The notes beneath the pieces were generated by a model. That model did no database searches, was not told the origin of the DNA, and saw nothing but the letters and a program-made list of their open reading frames with translations. A stretch of 64,000 nt of DNA from an uncultured Bacteroidales bacterium (GTDB lineage Bacteria; Bacteroidota; Bacteroidia; Bacteroidales; F082): the NCBI GenBank assembly GCA_947304185.1, contig CAMZAM010000004.1, positions 1-64,000 of the forward strand, given 5' to 3'. Position 1 is the stretch's first letter, and each line of letters opens with the position of its first letter. The position numbers were made by a program, and so were the translations under genes. Of the stretch, positions 53,754-63,504 are shown piece by piece.

Positions 53754-55775
53754 TTAATGATTTATTGAAATTTTCTCTATTGAAGTGCTGTTTAAAGTAT
53801 TGATTCTCAATAAATAAAGACCATTGTTTAGATATGAGATGTTAATAGTATTCGAATTGAACGACCCAATGGTATGTCCCGACAAGTCAACGACCTCAAC
53901 CGATATAATCTCCTCATCGGAAACGATATGGAAGATACCACGGCTCGGGTTTGGATAAACGGCCAGATTTCTGTCTGAAACCTCGTCTACATCATCAAAG
54001 CTATAACGATATGTCCAATTTTCTGGCAGGCTGTTATCTAATTCTAAATCAATGAGTTGCAGATATGGACCATTACCGTCAGGCTCAGTGGGCCACGGGT
54101 CAGTGTCGGCATAGCAAACCTCGTCGATGATGCTACCCCAAGCGTCGGCGATCACGATGTTTTCCGACCTGTTCGAGAGTTTGCGCTGATATTCCCCGAA
54201 AGAAGTCCGATTGTAATATTGCACGTACGACAGTGAGTCGGAACACAGCACCAAAGCCTCGTGGGCCGCCAGATGCGAGCCGTTAGGGAAGGTGTAGGTG
54301 ATACCCAGTTCCCGTAGGTAAATGCCGGTGAGATCGACATCTGCGTCGCCGTTGTTGTCAATCTGGATGAACTCGAGCTTGTTGCCATTGAGTATGCTGT
54401 CGACATCCATCGGATGATAATGGATCTTCGATATCACTAATGGCGGCAAGTCGACATCACCACAGTCGTTGTACGATCCTATATTCTGATTTAGCCAGTT
54501 AATCCTCTGACTCAGCCAGTTTTTCATCTCTGTAACCTTAGCAGAATGCTGTGACATATTACCCCAACGCTGGTTGTCGCGACCGACAGCCTCGAGGATC
54601 AACTCGTTCAACTCATCCATACGGTTGCATACTTCGGTGTAGTTCAATGGCATACCTTCGGCTGTGACTTCGGCCCAACGTTTGGCGAGATAACAGCGGA
54701 ACATTGGGGTGTCGAACATATCCTTGAAGAACTTCGGCCCCGTATTGTCACCATTGTCGAATTGCCACACGTCGTAACGGCTACGGTTGCCAAAAGCGTC
54801 AAAGCCATAGGCGAGGTTGTAATCCCACACTGGACCTGCGCGGAGTTTGCCCTTCCTGTCTTTATGGAAGAACGTGCTGAGCCTGTAAACGTCGACGTTG
54901 GAGGATATCTCAGCTACTAACATGAAGTCGATGAACGAAGGCACATCGATGATATTCTGGAACCCGTTATTAATGGATATGTTATGGCTTCCGGCCTTCG
55001 ACTCAAGGTTAAAAAACACGCTTTTTATGTAGTTGTTCTGTGCTGTCGTGACGTCCGCAGGCTTTGGATAATGATGGATGAAGTCAACACTCTCAGCTCC
55101 CCACCATCCGCCGCCGTATTCCTGCATCTGCCACGCTATCGGATCGCCACCAGTCGTCTTGTCGGCCTTTGTGATATAGCCGCCGGTGACCTCAGGATAG
55201 TTGTTGCACGTCTCGTCGATCTTTTCTATGTTGACGCGGTTGTCATCGACTTTAATCTTCTCCATGAAGACGTAAAGTCCTTTGTAGTCGCCGTTTACGA
55301 CCACTTCGCAATAGACACGTCTCGACGCGTAATGCCCCAATTTTTCAAAAAACTCATATGAGAGCACATCACGCATACCGGTCTGGTCATAGGCTAATGA
55401 GTTCAACACCCAGTCGTTCTCTTTTGGCAGACCTAAAATACTGACATTGTTATTTGTGATATCGTCAGCTTGCAAAGTCTCCAGAGCATAAGGCTTCTTC
55501 TGGAAGTTGTTCTGTGATGAGCTGCCTCTGCGTTCTATGCCGATACGTCCGTTGTAGTTGAGGAATTCAGGATTATTAACGTCCGTCATGTAGTTGCGGG
55601 AGCCATCCTGATGCCATATTATCTTCATCGTGGCAAGCACCTTCGGCTCATCAGGAATGGTGACGCCGCCATCGGTGTCGATAATCACGATAGGAAGGTT
55701 GCTGTCAGTTAAAATCTGCGCAAACGACAGCAACGGAATCAATAAAAACGATAATATGACTATAAATCTTTTCAA
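53754..55775 (-). CDS. CotH-kinase family protein with lamin-tail-like and T9SS sorting domains
   Basis: The protein has 673 residues. A signal peptide ending SFAQ (about 20) is followed by a CotH-like atypical kinase domain (about 55-420), with 'RIGIERRGSSSQNNFQKKPYALE', 'LYVFMEKIKVDDNRVNI' and 'GPVWDYNLAYGF'. A lamin-tail-like beta sandwich follows (about 460-560, 'KLEFIQIDNNGDADVDLTG'). The last 75 residues form a T9SS type A sorting domain ('NLAVYPNPSRGIFHI'). CotH kinases phosphorylate secreted or spore-coat proteins in other bacteria. Here the protein is likely exported to the cell surface; its target is unknown. Confidence 0.9.
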   Translation of the reverse strand: MKRFIVILSFLLIPLLSFAQILTDSNLPIVIIDTDGGVTIPDEPKVLATMKIIWHQDGSRNYMTDVNNPEFLNYNGRIGIERRGSSSQNNFQKKPYALETLQADDITNNNVSILGLPKENDWVLNSLAYDQTGMRDVLSYEFFEKLGHYASRRVYCEVVVNGDYKGLYVFMEKIKVDDNRVNIEKIDETCNNYPEVTGGYITKADKTTGGDPIAWQMQEYGGGWWGAESVDFIHHYPKPADVTTAQNNYIKSVFFNLESKAGSHNISINNGFQNIIDVPSFIDFMLVAEISSNVDVYRLSTFFHKDRKGKLRAGPVWDYNLAYGFDAFGNRSRYDVWQFDNGDNTGPKFFKDMFDTPMFRCYLAKRWAEVTAEGMPLNYTEVCNRMDELNELILEAVGRDNQRWGNMSQHSAKVTEMKNWLSQRINWLNQNIGSYNDCGDVDLPPLVISKIHYHPMDVDSILNGNKLEFIQIDNNGDADVDLTGIYLRELGITYTFPNGSHLAAHEALVLCSDSLSYVQYYNRTSFGEYQRKLSNRSENIVIADAWGSIIDEVCYADTDPWPTEPDGNGPYLQLIDLELDNSLPENWTYRYSFDDVDEVSDRNLAVYPNPSRGIFHIVSDEEIISVEVVDLSGHTIGSFNSNTINISYLNNGLYLLRINTLNSTSIEKISINH

Positions 55776-55781
55776 AACTTA

Positions 55782-56783
55782 TTATTCCTCCTCTACGTCA
55801 GGATATTCTGGAATCTCCATAATCCTTAATGTCTCTGTAAAGTATTGTGTGGCAGTGAGTTGCGGATAGTTGAGCAGAGCTGAGATGCCATCTTGATGTC
55901 TCTCACGGATAGGTACCATCTGTTCTTCGATCTCCATAGCTACAGGAAGCTGTTCTTCCAAACGGATCTTGCAGCAGCTGACAATCGATTCACGGATGAT
56001 AGGCGCCACTTCCTCATAATATTTGAGTAGAACCTTGTTTCGGGCGTCGTCGTCACCTTCAGCATTCGCAAGCTTATCAGCATATTTTACATAGATATTC
56101 TTGCATTTTGTGGAGCAGTCTTTGTGATTCTCAGTGATCTTATCGTCATAACTTGACCAGCGGTCGATGTCAGGCTGCAACGGCTCCATCTCTTCGCCAA
56201 TCTCTGCTGCCTGTTGCAACAACACGGCCTCAGCGTGACCTTCGTTGTAATGTGCCGTCAGATAAGCCTCTTGTTCTTCTTCACTCATGGTAGCAAGCAT
56301 GTCGATTTCTTCTCTCGACAAACCGGTGTATAGCTCGGCACTTTTATATGCCGCATCCATAATCTGAGCTGAGTCTGCTCCCTGATAGGGGATTGAATAC
56401 ACCTTACCGGCCAGGTCGAGTATCGACATCTGAAATTTTAACACTGGACTCGTCATGAGCTTGAAACTCTGACCATTGAGTTCTGCCTTTTTGTAGTTTA
56501 CCATGTCGCTCGCCGATGGGAGGGCCGGTAACATTTTCATCAGGCTTTCGTATGTAAGAGGTTCGTCGCTCTCAACGACGGCAGGCTCTTCGCTGGGCTC
56601 CTCAGGAGTCCCAAGCTGTTCTTCAATTGATTGAGAGGCTTGTTCAACAGCCTTTTCGGTCGCTTTTTCCCTGATGGAACTCTCAGTCTGCTTAGCGACT
56701 TTCTTAAGCACACTGCCAAATTGGGCATTGGCATTGAATGCTCCAAGAATAATTGCAATGGCAAGGATTATAAGCTTTTTCAT
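55782..56783 (-). CDS. Secreted hypothetical protein (333 residues)
   Basis: A signal peptide ending NANAQ (about 21) precedes an unrecognised protein. An early alanine- and glutamate-rich stretch (about 28-75) looks coiled and low-complexity, with 'EEPSEEPAVVESDEP'. The remainder is largely helical and has paired cysteines (about 221-225 and 267-268). No enzyme motif is visible. It lies between the CotH protein and the LEA-like lipoprotein on the same strand with short gaps, so a shared envelope role is possible. Confidence 0.75.
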   Translation of the reverse strand: MKKLIILAIAIILGAFNANAQFGSVLKKVAKQTESSIREKATEKAVEQASQSIEEQLGTPEEPSEEPAVVESDEPLTYESLMKMLPALPSASDMVNYKKAELNGQSFKLMTSPVLKFQMSILDLAGKVYSIPYQGADSAQIMDAAYKSAELYTGLSREEIDMLATMSEEEQEAYLTAHYNEGHAEAVLLQQAAEIGEEMEPLQPDIDRWSSYDDKITENHKDCSTKCKNIYVKYADKLANAEGDDDARNKVLLKYYEEVAPIIRESIVSCCKIRLEEQLPVAMEIEEQMVPIRERHQDGISALLNYPQLTATQYFTETLRIMEIPEYPDVEEE

Positions 56784-56806
56784 AATATGATTGTTTTAGT
56801 GGTTTT

Positions 56807-57397
56807 TTACTGCAAAACTTTATTCATAGTGAGGTAATCAGGATATGCCAACTGCTGACCGTTCACCGTGATATATGGCTTCACCTTTACTTCTACATTG
56901 ACGGGATTGCTGCTTGCTCCGGCAAGTTTGAAAGCCAAATTGGCGATGGCATCGGCTGTCTCACCTGTGAATACCTGAAAGAGGTCAACACTGATAGGTA
57001 TCGAGACGATGTCATTTCCGTTGGCTGGCACATTGATGCCGTTGTTTGATGTCGTGCTGATGACCTGTCGCTCATTCAGACTCACAATATAATCCATCTT
57101 TACCATCGAGGCTGGGCTATTGTTAGGGTTGGTGACATCGAGGTTGACATTGAATGATACTGGTAATGTTTTGTTTAACAACGAGTTAGTGAGCATAAGC
57201 ACTTGGCCGATGGTCAAATCGCTACGTGTCATATCTTTGTTGATGTTGATGCCGAGCATCTGGACATCGCTGACACTTGCGAATTTGAAATCACAGTTGG
57301 CAAAGTTAGCCATCTGAGCCATCTGTTGAAGGATTACACATGATGAAAGGCCTAATGCGACCAGTACGATAACGATTAAGTATTTGATCTTTTTCAT
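56807..57397 (-). CDS. LEA type 2-like lipoprotein (196 residues)
   Basis: A lipoprotein signal (MKKIKYLIVIVLVALGLSSC, Cys20) is followed by a beta-rich domain with 'LPVSFNVNLDVTNPNNSPASMVKMDYIVSLNERQV', the pattern of the LEA2/water-stress domain, an immunoglobulin-like sandwich. Such lipoproteins sit in the envelope; their function in Bacteroidota is unknown. It is 23 bases upstream of the secreted hypothetical gene and probably co-transcribed with it. Confidence 0.78.
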   Translation of the reverse strand: MKKIKYLIVIVLVALGLSSCVILQQMAQMANFANCDFKFASVSDVQMLGININKDMTRSDLTIGQVLMLTNSLLNKTLPVSFNVNLDVTNPNNSPASMVKMDYIVSLNERQVISTTSNNGINVPANGNDIVSIPISVDLFQVFTGETADAIANLAFKLAGASSNPVNVEVKVKPYITVNGQQLAYPDYLTMNKVLQ

Positions 57398-57414
57398 GAT
57401 ATGAAAGTTTTAGA

Positions 57415-58482
57415 TTATTCTACTATGATTTTTGTTGCCTGACCATGGTCTTTTCTTACGAAATAAACACCTTTCACGAGTGCAACGATCTCTTTATCAA
57501 CGATTTCCTTCTTTAAAATCTCTTGTCCGAGCACGTTTGTTATAGTTACTAAACCGTTGCCTTCAATAGTGATAACGCCGCTTGACGGATTAGGATAAAT
57601 GCTCATCGTCGTGACGTTGAATTCATCAACCGATTCGTGACCGGCAATGGCCCATATTGTGGCCATCCTTGTCACACAATCGCAACTAACGGTGAACATG
57701 ATATCGAGCCAGCACAGCGTTCCCATTTCAATGTCGGGGTTAAGTGTCGCATAGCATGCTGCCTCAACGATGTCGCCTCCATCAGTGTAGAAGGAGTTGG
57801 CCTGCTGGCCTGCTGCACGGAAGGTGATGTCGCTAAAGTAATCGGAATAGCCGTTCATGTAGATTTCCAACGACTCATAACCAGTATTTTGCACTGTGTA
57901 GTGAAAAGCAACCTGGCTGCCTGGCATCATGGTGGTGTCCATCCTGTAGGGCGTGACCTCAAGGTCATATTTGTTGACCATATCGATCTGGATATCATCG
58001 ATGGTGAGATGATAAGCACCTTCATGAGCTATAGCATGAATGCCAAAATATTGATAATTAGAAGAAATCGACTCGATATACTCTTCAAAATGTTGGTATT
58101 CTCCGCTGTTGACAGTCTTGGTAAACAACAGACTTGTCATCGCATCCGACGATGGACCGTTGCCAAGCCAAAACTCAACATCGTATTCACCGTCCGAGAT
58201 GGCCCAAAAATAATAACGGTACTTCAGCTGATTGTTCGTATATGCTTCCATAAACATCCATGAGTCGTCAGCATCAGTATATGCATACCAGTTGCCTGAG
58301 TGTGCAATGCGGTTGTGATCTTTTTCAAGATATCCGCAAAGCCATGAGTCGTCATCGCATACCCATCCTATAGGGGTCTGGCCGTCGTGATTGGCGTATT
58401 CGAAGCTTTCGCTGAACAAACTGTCGGCATACGCAAACCTCGCCGCAAGCAGAATTAATATTGTAAACAATAGTTTCTTCAT
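57415..58482 (-). CDS. T9SS-exported protein with a choice-of-anchor (MAM-like) domain
   Basis: I choose ATG 58482 because it gives a clean signal peptide (MKKLLFTILILLAARFAYA) and 355 residues; the longer frame crosses the promoter. Residues 20-180 resemble a choice-of-anchor J/MAM-like sandwich ('ESFEYANHDGQTPIGWVCDDDSWLCG', 'YHLTIDDIQI'), typical of surface binding modules. A second beta domain follows. The C-terminus is a T9SS type A sorting domain ('MSIYPNPSSGVITIEG' to 'ATKIIVE'). The likely role is surface adhesion or binding; the ligand is unknown. Confidence 0.85.
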   Translation of the reverse strand: MKKLLFTILILLAARFAYADSLFSESFEYANHDGQTPIGWVCDDDSWLCGYLEKDHNRIAHSGNWYAYTDADDSWMFMEAYTNNQLKYRYYFWAISDGEYDVEFWLGNGPSSDAMTSLLFTKTVNSGEYQHFEEYIESISSNYQYFGIHAIAHEGAYHLTIDDIQIDMVNKYDLEVTPYRMDTTMMPGSQVAFHYTVQNTGYESLEIYMNGYSDYFSDITFRAAGQQANSFYTDGGDIVEAACYATLNPDIEMGTLCWLDIMFTVSCDCVTRMATIWAIAGHESVDEFNVTTMSIYPNPSSGVITIEGNGLVTITNVLGQEILKKEIVDKEIVALVKGVYFVRKDHGQATKIIVE

Positions 58483-58504
58483 GTCAAGATACAATTTATC
58501 AAGA

Positions 58505-58514
58505 TGCAAAAATA
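58505..58514 (-). promoter_or_regulatory. -7 promoter box of the choice-of-anchor protein gene
   Basis: The minus strand reads TATTTTTGCA, 22 bases upstream of the chosen ATG and just downstream of the infB terminator. This supports the shorter start. Confidence 0.5.
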
Positions 58515-58546
58515 TAAAATAATTTTGAAAGTTAAAAGTTTTTGAC

Positions 58547-58581
58547 AAAAAAAAGTAGAGACGTCATGATGGCGTCTCTAC
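58547..58581 (-). terminator. infB-operon terminator built from the GTAGAGACG palindrome
   Basis: GTAGAGACG (58555-58563) pairs with CGTCTCTAC (58573-58581), with an inner CAT/ATG pairing. On the minus strand it is followed by eight T residues. The stem is nearly identical to the metK terminator at 11412-11447. Confidence 0.85.
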
Positions 58582-58613
58582 AATCATTTCAATGGTAAAC
58601 AGTAAACAATTAA

Positions 58614-61433
58614 CTACAATTTTCTGCTGACCTCTTTCTCAGTATATCCTTCGATGATATCTCCGACCTTGATGTCGTTGAAGTTCTCGATGTTCAAACC
58701 GCATTCAAATCCGGCTGACACTTCCTTCACATCGTCTTTGAAACGTTTCAAAGAGCCGAGTGTGCCAGTGTGTACCACAATGCCGTCGCGGATCACGCGG
58801 ACCTTGGTCTGACGGTTGACTTTTCCGTCGAGGACCATACATCCTGCGATACGTCCCACCTTACTGATGTTAAACACCTCGCGGATCTCGATGTTGCAAG
58901 TGACAACCTCTTGAATCTCAGGAGCTAACATACCTTCGATAGCTGCCTTGATCTCTTCGATGGCGGTGTAGATGATAGAGTAGAGGCGGATGTCGATTTG
59001 CTCTTTTTCGGCAATCTTTCTGGCCTGCATCGTAGGACGCACGTTGAAGCCCACGATGATGGCGTTGGATGCCGATGCCAGCATGATATCGGCCTCGCTG
59101 ATAGCACCCACCGATTTGTGGATGATGTTGACTTGCACCTCTTCTGTCGAGAGCTTCAGCAATGAGTCGGACAGAGCCTCCACGGAGCCGTCCACGTCAG
59201 CTTTGACGATGATGTTAAGTTCTTTGAAGTCGCCGATGGCGATACGACGTCCGATTTCATCCAGAGTGATATGCTTCTGGGTTCTAATACCCATCTCACG
59301 CTGCAGCTGCTGACGACGGTTGGCGATGGTTTTTACCTCGCGTTCGTCGGTCATCACGTTGAAGTTGTCGCCCGCCTGAGGAGCGCCGTTCAAGCCGAGG
59401 AGCAAGAGTGGGGTAGAAGGACCAGCCTCTTTAAGCAGCTGGTTGCGTTCGTTGAACATAGCCTTCACCTTGCCGTATGTAGTACCTGCAAGCACCATGT
59501 CGCCGACGCGCAATGTGCCTTCTTGAACCAAAATCTTGGCGACATAGCCACGTCCTTTGTCGAGTGCCGACTCGATGACGGTACCTTTGGCCAGTCTGTT
59601 AGGGTTACCCTTGAGGTCGAGCATCTCGGCTTCGAGAAGGACCTTCTCGAGCAGTTCATCAACGCCGATACCTTGTTTTGCTGATATCTCCTGCGACTGT
59701 ACCTTGCCGCCCCATTCCTCAACGAGGATGTTCATGTCGGCAAGCTGACGGTAGATCTTCTGCGGGTCAGCCGTCGGCTTATCTATCTTGTTGATAGCGA
59801 ATACGATAGGCACGTTGGCAGCGTGCGCGTGGTTGATAGCCTCGATGGTCTGCGGCATCACGTTGTCATCAGCAGCGATGACGATGATGGCGACGTCGGT
59901 GATCTTAGCACCACGGGCACGCATAGCGGTGAACGCCTCGTGACCAGGAGTGTCGAGGAACGTGATCTTCTTGCCTGTGCTGGTCTTCACCTCATAAGCA
60001 CCGATATGCTGAGTGATACCGCCGGCCTCGCCAGCCACCACGTTGGTGCTTCTGATGAAGTCCAACAACTTGGTCTTACCGTGGTCGACGTGACCCATGA
60101 CGGTGACGACAGGGGCTCTCGGGACGAGATCCTCCGGGTTGTCAGGCTCGTCGGCTTCAGCAATGGCTTCCTGCACGTCCATGCTCTGGAACTCGACCTT
60201 GAATCCGAACTCCTCAGCAACGACCTGCAAAATCTCAGCATCCAGACGCTGGTTGATGCTGACGAACATGCCGAGGCTCATGCAGGTGGCGATGACCTTG
60301 GTCACTGGGATGTTCATCAGGGTAGCCAATTCGTTGGCGGTGACGAACTCCGTGACCTTGAGGGTCTTCTGTTCCTCCATTTCGTGCATTCTTTCCTCCT
60401 CAAGCTCGTTTTGGATGTTGTGACGTTTCTCACGACGGTGCTTAGAAGTTTTAGATTTTCCTAATGGTGACAGTCTTGCGAGAGTCTCCTTGATCTGCTT
60501 CTGGATCTCTTCATCGGTCAGCTCAGGCTTCTCTTCAAAGATAGGCTGTTTGCCCTTCTTGAAGCGGTCTTTGCCACGTTTTTCGTCTTTACCTGGCTTG
60601 CCGCCCTGACCCTGTGGCTTGCCGCCTTTACCGTCTTTCGGCTTGTCGGAACCTGCAATCTCGTTAGGGTTGACAGGACCGTTGCCTATACGTTTGCGTT
60701 TTTTCTTCTTGTCTTTTTTGTCCTCACCAGATGTGGCTACAGGCTTTCCTTTGCCTTTATGCTCCACAGGAAGCTCAATCTTATCAAGGATCTTCGGGCC
60801 TTCAAGCTTCTTCACCTGTGTAGGGATGAAGTTCGACTGCTGAGGCTGTTCCTGTTTGACAGGATTCTCTTCCTTAGGCTGCTTCTCTTCCTCTTTCTTA
60901 GCAACAGTTTCGGGCTGTCCGACACCCTTCTGTTCCTTCGTTTCCTTCACCTCTTTAGCCTTCTTACCTCCGTCAAGGTCAATCTTTCCGACCACATTGA
61001 GTTTTATAGACTCTTTCTTTTCATCCTTCTTTTCTTCTTTTTTCTCAATGTCTTTCTTCTCGACCTTCTCAACCTTAACCTCTTTCTCCTTCTTTTCCTC
61101 TTTCTTCGGCTCTTCTTTCTTTGTCAAGATATTAGATTTTATCGACACTTCGGCCTCTTCTTCCTCAATGACTTTAGGCTTCTCCGTAGTCTCAACGGTG
61201 ATTGTTTTGCCTTTGAAAGCGATGTTTCCGAGCTGGTCGGCGTTCTTTTTCACTTCTTTCTCGCCCTGATATTCCTTTACGACGAGGGCATACTGCTCCG
61301 GAGTGAGTTTGGTGTTCGGCGACGGGTCGATGTTCTGGCCTTTCTTGGCAAGAAATTCCACAATCGTCGAGGTACCTACGTTAAACTCCCTCGCAGCCTT
61401 TGATAATCTGATGTTTTTAACTTCTTCGGACAT
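58614..61433 (-). CDS. infB: Translation initiation factor IF-2
   Basis: The protein has 939 residues. The N-terminal 340 residues are lysine- and glutamate-rich, low-complexity and species-variable, after a short IF2N-like start ('[21 protein letters not shown]'). The G domain begins at about residue 440, with G1 GHVDHGKT (447-454), G3 'DTPGHEAF' and G4 'NKID'. Domains II, III and the C-terminal fMet-tRNA-binding domain follow. IF-2 delivers initiator tRNA to the 30S subunit. It is the last gene of the rimP-nusA-infB operon and ends at a strong terminator. Confidence 0.98.
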   Translation of the reverse strand: MSEEVKNIRLSKAAREFNVGTSTIVEFLAKKGQNIDPSPNTKLTPEQYALVVKEYQGEKEVKKNADQLGNIAFKGKTITVETTEKPKVIEEEEAEVSIKSNILTKKEEPKKEEKKEKEVKVEKVEKKDIEKKEEKKDEKKESIKLNVVGKIDLDGGKKAKEVKETKEQKGVGQPETVAKKEEEKQPKEENPVKQEQPQQSNFIPTQVKKLEGPKILDKIELPVEHKGKGKPVATSGEDKKDKKKKRKRIGNGPVNPNEIAGSDKPKDGKGGKPQGQGGKPGKDEKRGKDRFKKGKQPIFEEKPELTDEEIQKQIKETLARLSPLGKSKTSKHRREKRHNIQNELEEERMHEMEEQKTLKVTEFVTANELATLMNIPVTKVIATCMSLGMFVSINQRLDAEILQVVAEEFGFKVEFQSMDVQEAIAEADEPDNPEDLVPRAPVVTVMGHVDHGKTKLLDFIRSTNVVAGEAGGITQHIGAYEVKTSTGKKITFLDTPGHEAFTAMRARGAKITDVAIIVIAADDNVMPQTIEAINHAHAANVPIVFAINKIDKPTADPQKIYRQLADMNILVEEWGGKVQSQEISAKQGIGVDELLEKVLLEAEMLDLKGNPNRLAKGTVIESALDKGRGYVAKILVQEGTLRVGDMVLAGTTYGKVKAMFNERNQLLKEAGPSTPLLLLGLNGAPQAGDNFNVMTDEREVKTIANRRQQLQREMGIRTQKHITLDEIGRRIAIGDFKELNIIVKADVDGSVEALSDSLLKLSTEEVQVNIIHKSVGAISEADIMLASASNAIIVGFNVRPTMQARKIAEKEQIDIRLYSIIYTAIEEIKAAIEGMLAPEIQEVVTCNIEIREVFNISKVGRIAGCMVLDGKVNRQTKVRVIRDGIVVHTGTLGSLKRFKDDVKEVSAGFECGLNIENFNDIKVGDIIEGYTEKEVSRKL

Positions 61434-61478
61434 AAAAATTTCTAATTTGTTGTTTGTTTTTCTAATCTTATATTGTTT

Positions 61479-61506
61479 TGTAAGGGCGAATAATCATTCG
61501 CACTTA
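61479..61506. repeat. Hairpin between nusA and infB, TTTTGTA family
   Basis: TAAGGGCGAAT (61481-61491) pairs with ATTCGCACTTA (61496-61506) with one mismatch around an AATC loop, and TTTTG precedes it. It lies in the 80-base gap between two genes that must both be expressed, so it is at most a partial terminator or an RNA-processing site. Confidence 0.55.
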
Positions 61507-61513
61507 TATTCAA

Positions 61514-62758
61514 TTATTCTGCAAACTCTGCCTGCAAAATCTTGAACACCTCGTTTACTGTCTCAATCTCGAGGTCGGCGCGTGATGCCACTTCCTCAGG
61601 GGTGTAGGCGAGGACGTTCTTAGCTGTGTCGCAACCCATTCTTCTGAGTGAGTCGATGATCCAGTCTTCGATTTCGTCGTTGAATTCCTTCAGGTCGACA
61701 TCGTCTTCCATGTCGACTTCATCGCTGTTACGATATACGTCAATGTCGTAGCCTGTGAGCTTACCGGCGAGTTTGATGTTGTAGCCGCCCTTACCGATGG
61801 CGAGACTTACCTGGTCGTTCTCCATGTAGACCTCGGCGAGTTTCTTGGCCTCGTTGATGCTGATCGATGTGATCTTGGCTGGGCTCAAGGCTCTGCTGAT
61901 AAACAGCTCAGGCTTCGTGGTGAAGTTGATGACGTCGATGTTCTCGTTGCGGAGCTCTCTCACGATGCCGTGAATGCGCGAGCCCTTCATACCTACGCAT
62001 GCGCCTACCGGGTCGATGCGGTCGTCGTATGATTCAACGGCGATCTTAGCTCTTTGACCGGGCTCGCGCACGATTTTTCTTATGGTAATAAGTCCGTCGT
62101 AAACCTCTGGAACCTCCTGCTCGAACAAACGCTGCAAGAAGATCTCCGATGTTCTTGACAGTGTGATGACAGGTGTGCCGTTCTTGTTCTCCACGCTCTT
62201 CACGATGGCACGGATGGTCTCACCTTTCTTATATATGTCGGCAGGAATCTGCTCGATCTTAGGCAAAACAAGCTCAATGCCGTCTTCGTCGACAGCGATG
62301 ATTTCCTTACGCCATGCCTGTGAAACCTCGGCGTTAACTATCTCACCAACTTTATCTTTGTATTTCTGATAGAGGTTTTCTTTCTCATATTCCATGATCT
62401 TGGTCTGGAGGTTCTGACGGATAGCCAAAATCTCTCTTCTGCCAAAGCTATGAATATCAACGACTTCTGCCACATCGTCTCCGACTTCAAAGTCAGGTTC
62501 GATTTTTATTGCGTCGGAATAAGCTATTTCAGCGAGTTCGTCTTCAACGGCGCCGTCCTCAACAACAGTGCGGTTGTGATAGATCTCAAGGTCGCCCTTG
62601 TCGATGTTGACGATGATGTCGAAATATTCGTCGCTGCCATATTTCTTGGCAAGCATGGCCTTAAACACGTCGCTCAGGATGTGCATCATGGCCTCACGGT
62701 CGATGTTCTTAAACTCCTTAAATTCGGAGAAGGTGTCGATTAAGTTAAGTGTGTCCAT
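61514..62758 (-). CDS. nusA: Transcription termination/antitermination factor NusA
   Basis: The protein has 414 residues. The N-terminal RNA-polymerase-binding domain (1-125) is followed by S1 (about 130-200) and two KH domains, with 'GACVGMKGSRIHGIVRELRNENIDV' and 'AIGKGGYNIKLAGKLTGYDIDV'. A short helical C-terminus remains; the full acidic repeats of E. coli NusA (495 residues) are absent. NusA modulates pausing, termination and antitermination. It lies two bases downstream of rimP and may regulate its own operon through the hairpin upstream of rimP. Confidence 0.97.
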   Translation of the reverse strand: MDTLNLIDTFSEFKEFKNIDREAMMHILSDVFKAMLAKKYGSDEYFDIIVNIDKGDLEIYHNRTVVEDGAVEDELAEIAYSDAIKIEPDFEVGDDVAEVVDIHSFGRREILAIRQNLQTKIMEYEKENLYQKYKDKVGEIVNAEVSQAWRKEIIAVDEDGIELVLPKIEQIPADIYKKGETIRAIVKSVENKNGTPVITLSRTSEIFLQRLFEQEVPEVYDGLITIRKIVREPGQRAKIAVESYDDRIDPVGACVGMKGSRIHGIVRELRNENIDVINFTTKPELFISRALSPAKITSISINEAKKLAEVYMENDQVSLAIGKGGYNIKLAGKLTGYDIDVYRNSDEVDMEDDVDLKEFNDEIEDWIIDSLRRMGCDTAKNVLAYTPEEVASRADLEIETVNEVFKILQAEFAE

Positions 62759-62760
62759 TT

Positions 62761-63222
62761 TTAAAATTTAATATATGGTCTGACTTCTTTTAATTTATTG
62801 ATTTCCAATGTTGTAGCATCGTGATAGATGATTTTGGTCAACTTGCCGTATTTCTTAGCTTCGGCTTCCTCGACTTCAAGCTGTAAGTCGTTAAACGACA
62901 ACAGCTTATACATCTTTTTCACGCCTTCTATATCGGTGATGATAAGATCCTTGCCGATATATTTTTTGTATTGTCTCATCTTCAGAAGAGGCTCGTCGAT
63001 GCCTGCTGACGACACGTTGAGCTCGTAATCCTCAACGTCACGATCGAGTTTCTCGTTGATGTAATCGCTTACCGCAACACAATCGTCGATAGTTACCGAG
63101 CTGTCTGCGTCGAGATAAAGCTCAATGACGTTACTCTTGCTAACTGTTACATTAACCACGTAGCGGTCGCTGCCTTGCATCGCCTCTTCGGCCAAACTGA
63201 TGATCTGTTCTTTAGTTATCAT
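62761..63222 (-). CDS. rimP: Ribosome maturation factor RimP
   Basis: The protein has 153 residues, the normal RimP length. Conserved features include 'VIELYLDADSSVTIDDCVAVSDYINEKLD' and 'YELNVSSAGIDEPL', where the 'VSSAGID' segment corresponds to the family's 'VSSPGLDRPL'. RimP binds free 30S subunits and helps their assembly. It starts 12 bases after the T-tract of the tRNA-Gln terminator-like hairpin and has no promoter box of its own, so it depends on read-through from the tRNA promoter. Confidence 0.95.
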   Translation of the reverse strand: MITKEQIISLAEEAMQGSDRYVVNVTVSKSNVIELYLDADSSVTIDDCVAVSDYINEKLDRDVEDYELNVSSAGIDEPLLKMRQYKKYIGKDLIITDIEGVKKMYKLLSFNDLQLEVEEAEAKKYGKLTKIIYHDATTLEINKLKEVRPYIKF

Positions 63223-63233
63223 TTCCTTAACAA

Positions 63234-63262
63234 TAAAAAAACCTGTTACATTCCGTAGCAGG
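63234..63262 (-). terminator. Terminator or attenuator between tRNA-Gln and rimP
   Basis: On the minus strand CCTGCTAC pairs with GTAACAGG (one C/A mismatch) around GGAAT and is followed by TTTTTTT. It ends the tRNA transcript, but rimP starts only 12 bases later without its own promoter, so read-through must be partial and may be controlled. Confidence 0.75.
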
Positions 63263-63282
63263 CCTTCAACTCTTTCCTAATG

Positions 63283-63353
63283 TTGTCGAGCAAGGATTCG
63301 AACCTTGACAGGCAGAACCAAAATCTGCAGTGCTGCCATTACACCACTCGACA
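63283..63353 (-). tRNA. tRNA-Gln (anticodon TTG)
   Basis: The 71-base cloverleaf has acceptor arms TGTCGAG/CTCGACA, anticodon stem GCAGA/TCTGC around the loop TTTTGGT (anticodon TTG), and a T-arm with GGTTCGAATCC. The discriminator base is A, and CCA is not encoded. A promoter box lies 24 bases upstream. Confidence 0.95.
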
Positions 63354-63376
63354 TCATTCCATTTCTGAATGCGGGT

Positions 63377-63385
63377 GCAAAATTA
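63377..63385 (-). promoter_or_regulatory. -7 promoter box of tRNA-Gln and the rimP-nusA-infB operon
   Basis: The minus strand reads TAATTTTGC. No other box was found before rimP, so this site probably serves the whole operon. Confidence 0.6.
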
Positions 63386-63466
63386 CAAAAAATTTCAATA
63401 CCAACGCATTTTTCTTAAAAAAATATTTAAAAAACGGAAAAATAGCCTTCATAAACAATTTTTGTC

Positions 63467-63475
63467 TATCTTTGC
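63467..63475 (+). promoter_or_regulatory. -7 promoter box of the DUF2723 gene
   Basis: TATCTTTGC lies 29 bases upstream of the ATG at 63505. Confidence 0.65.
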
Positions 63476-63504
63476 AGTTTAAAATTGCGTGAATTTTAAG
63501 AAAA

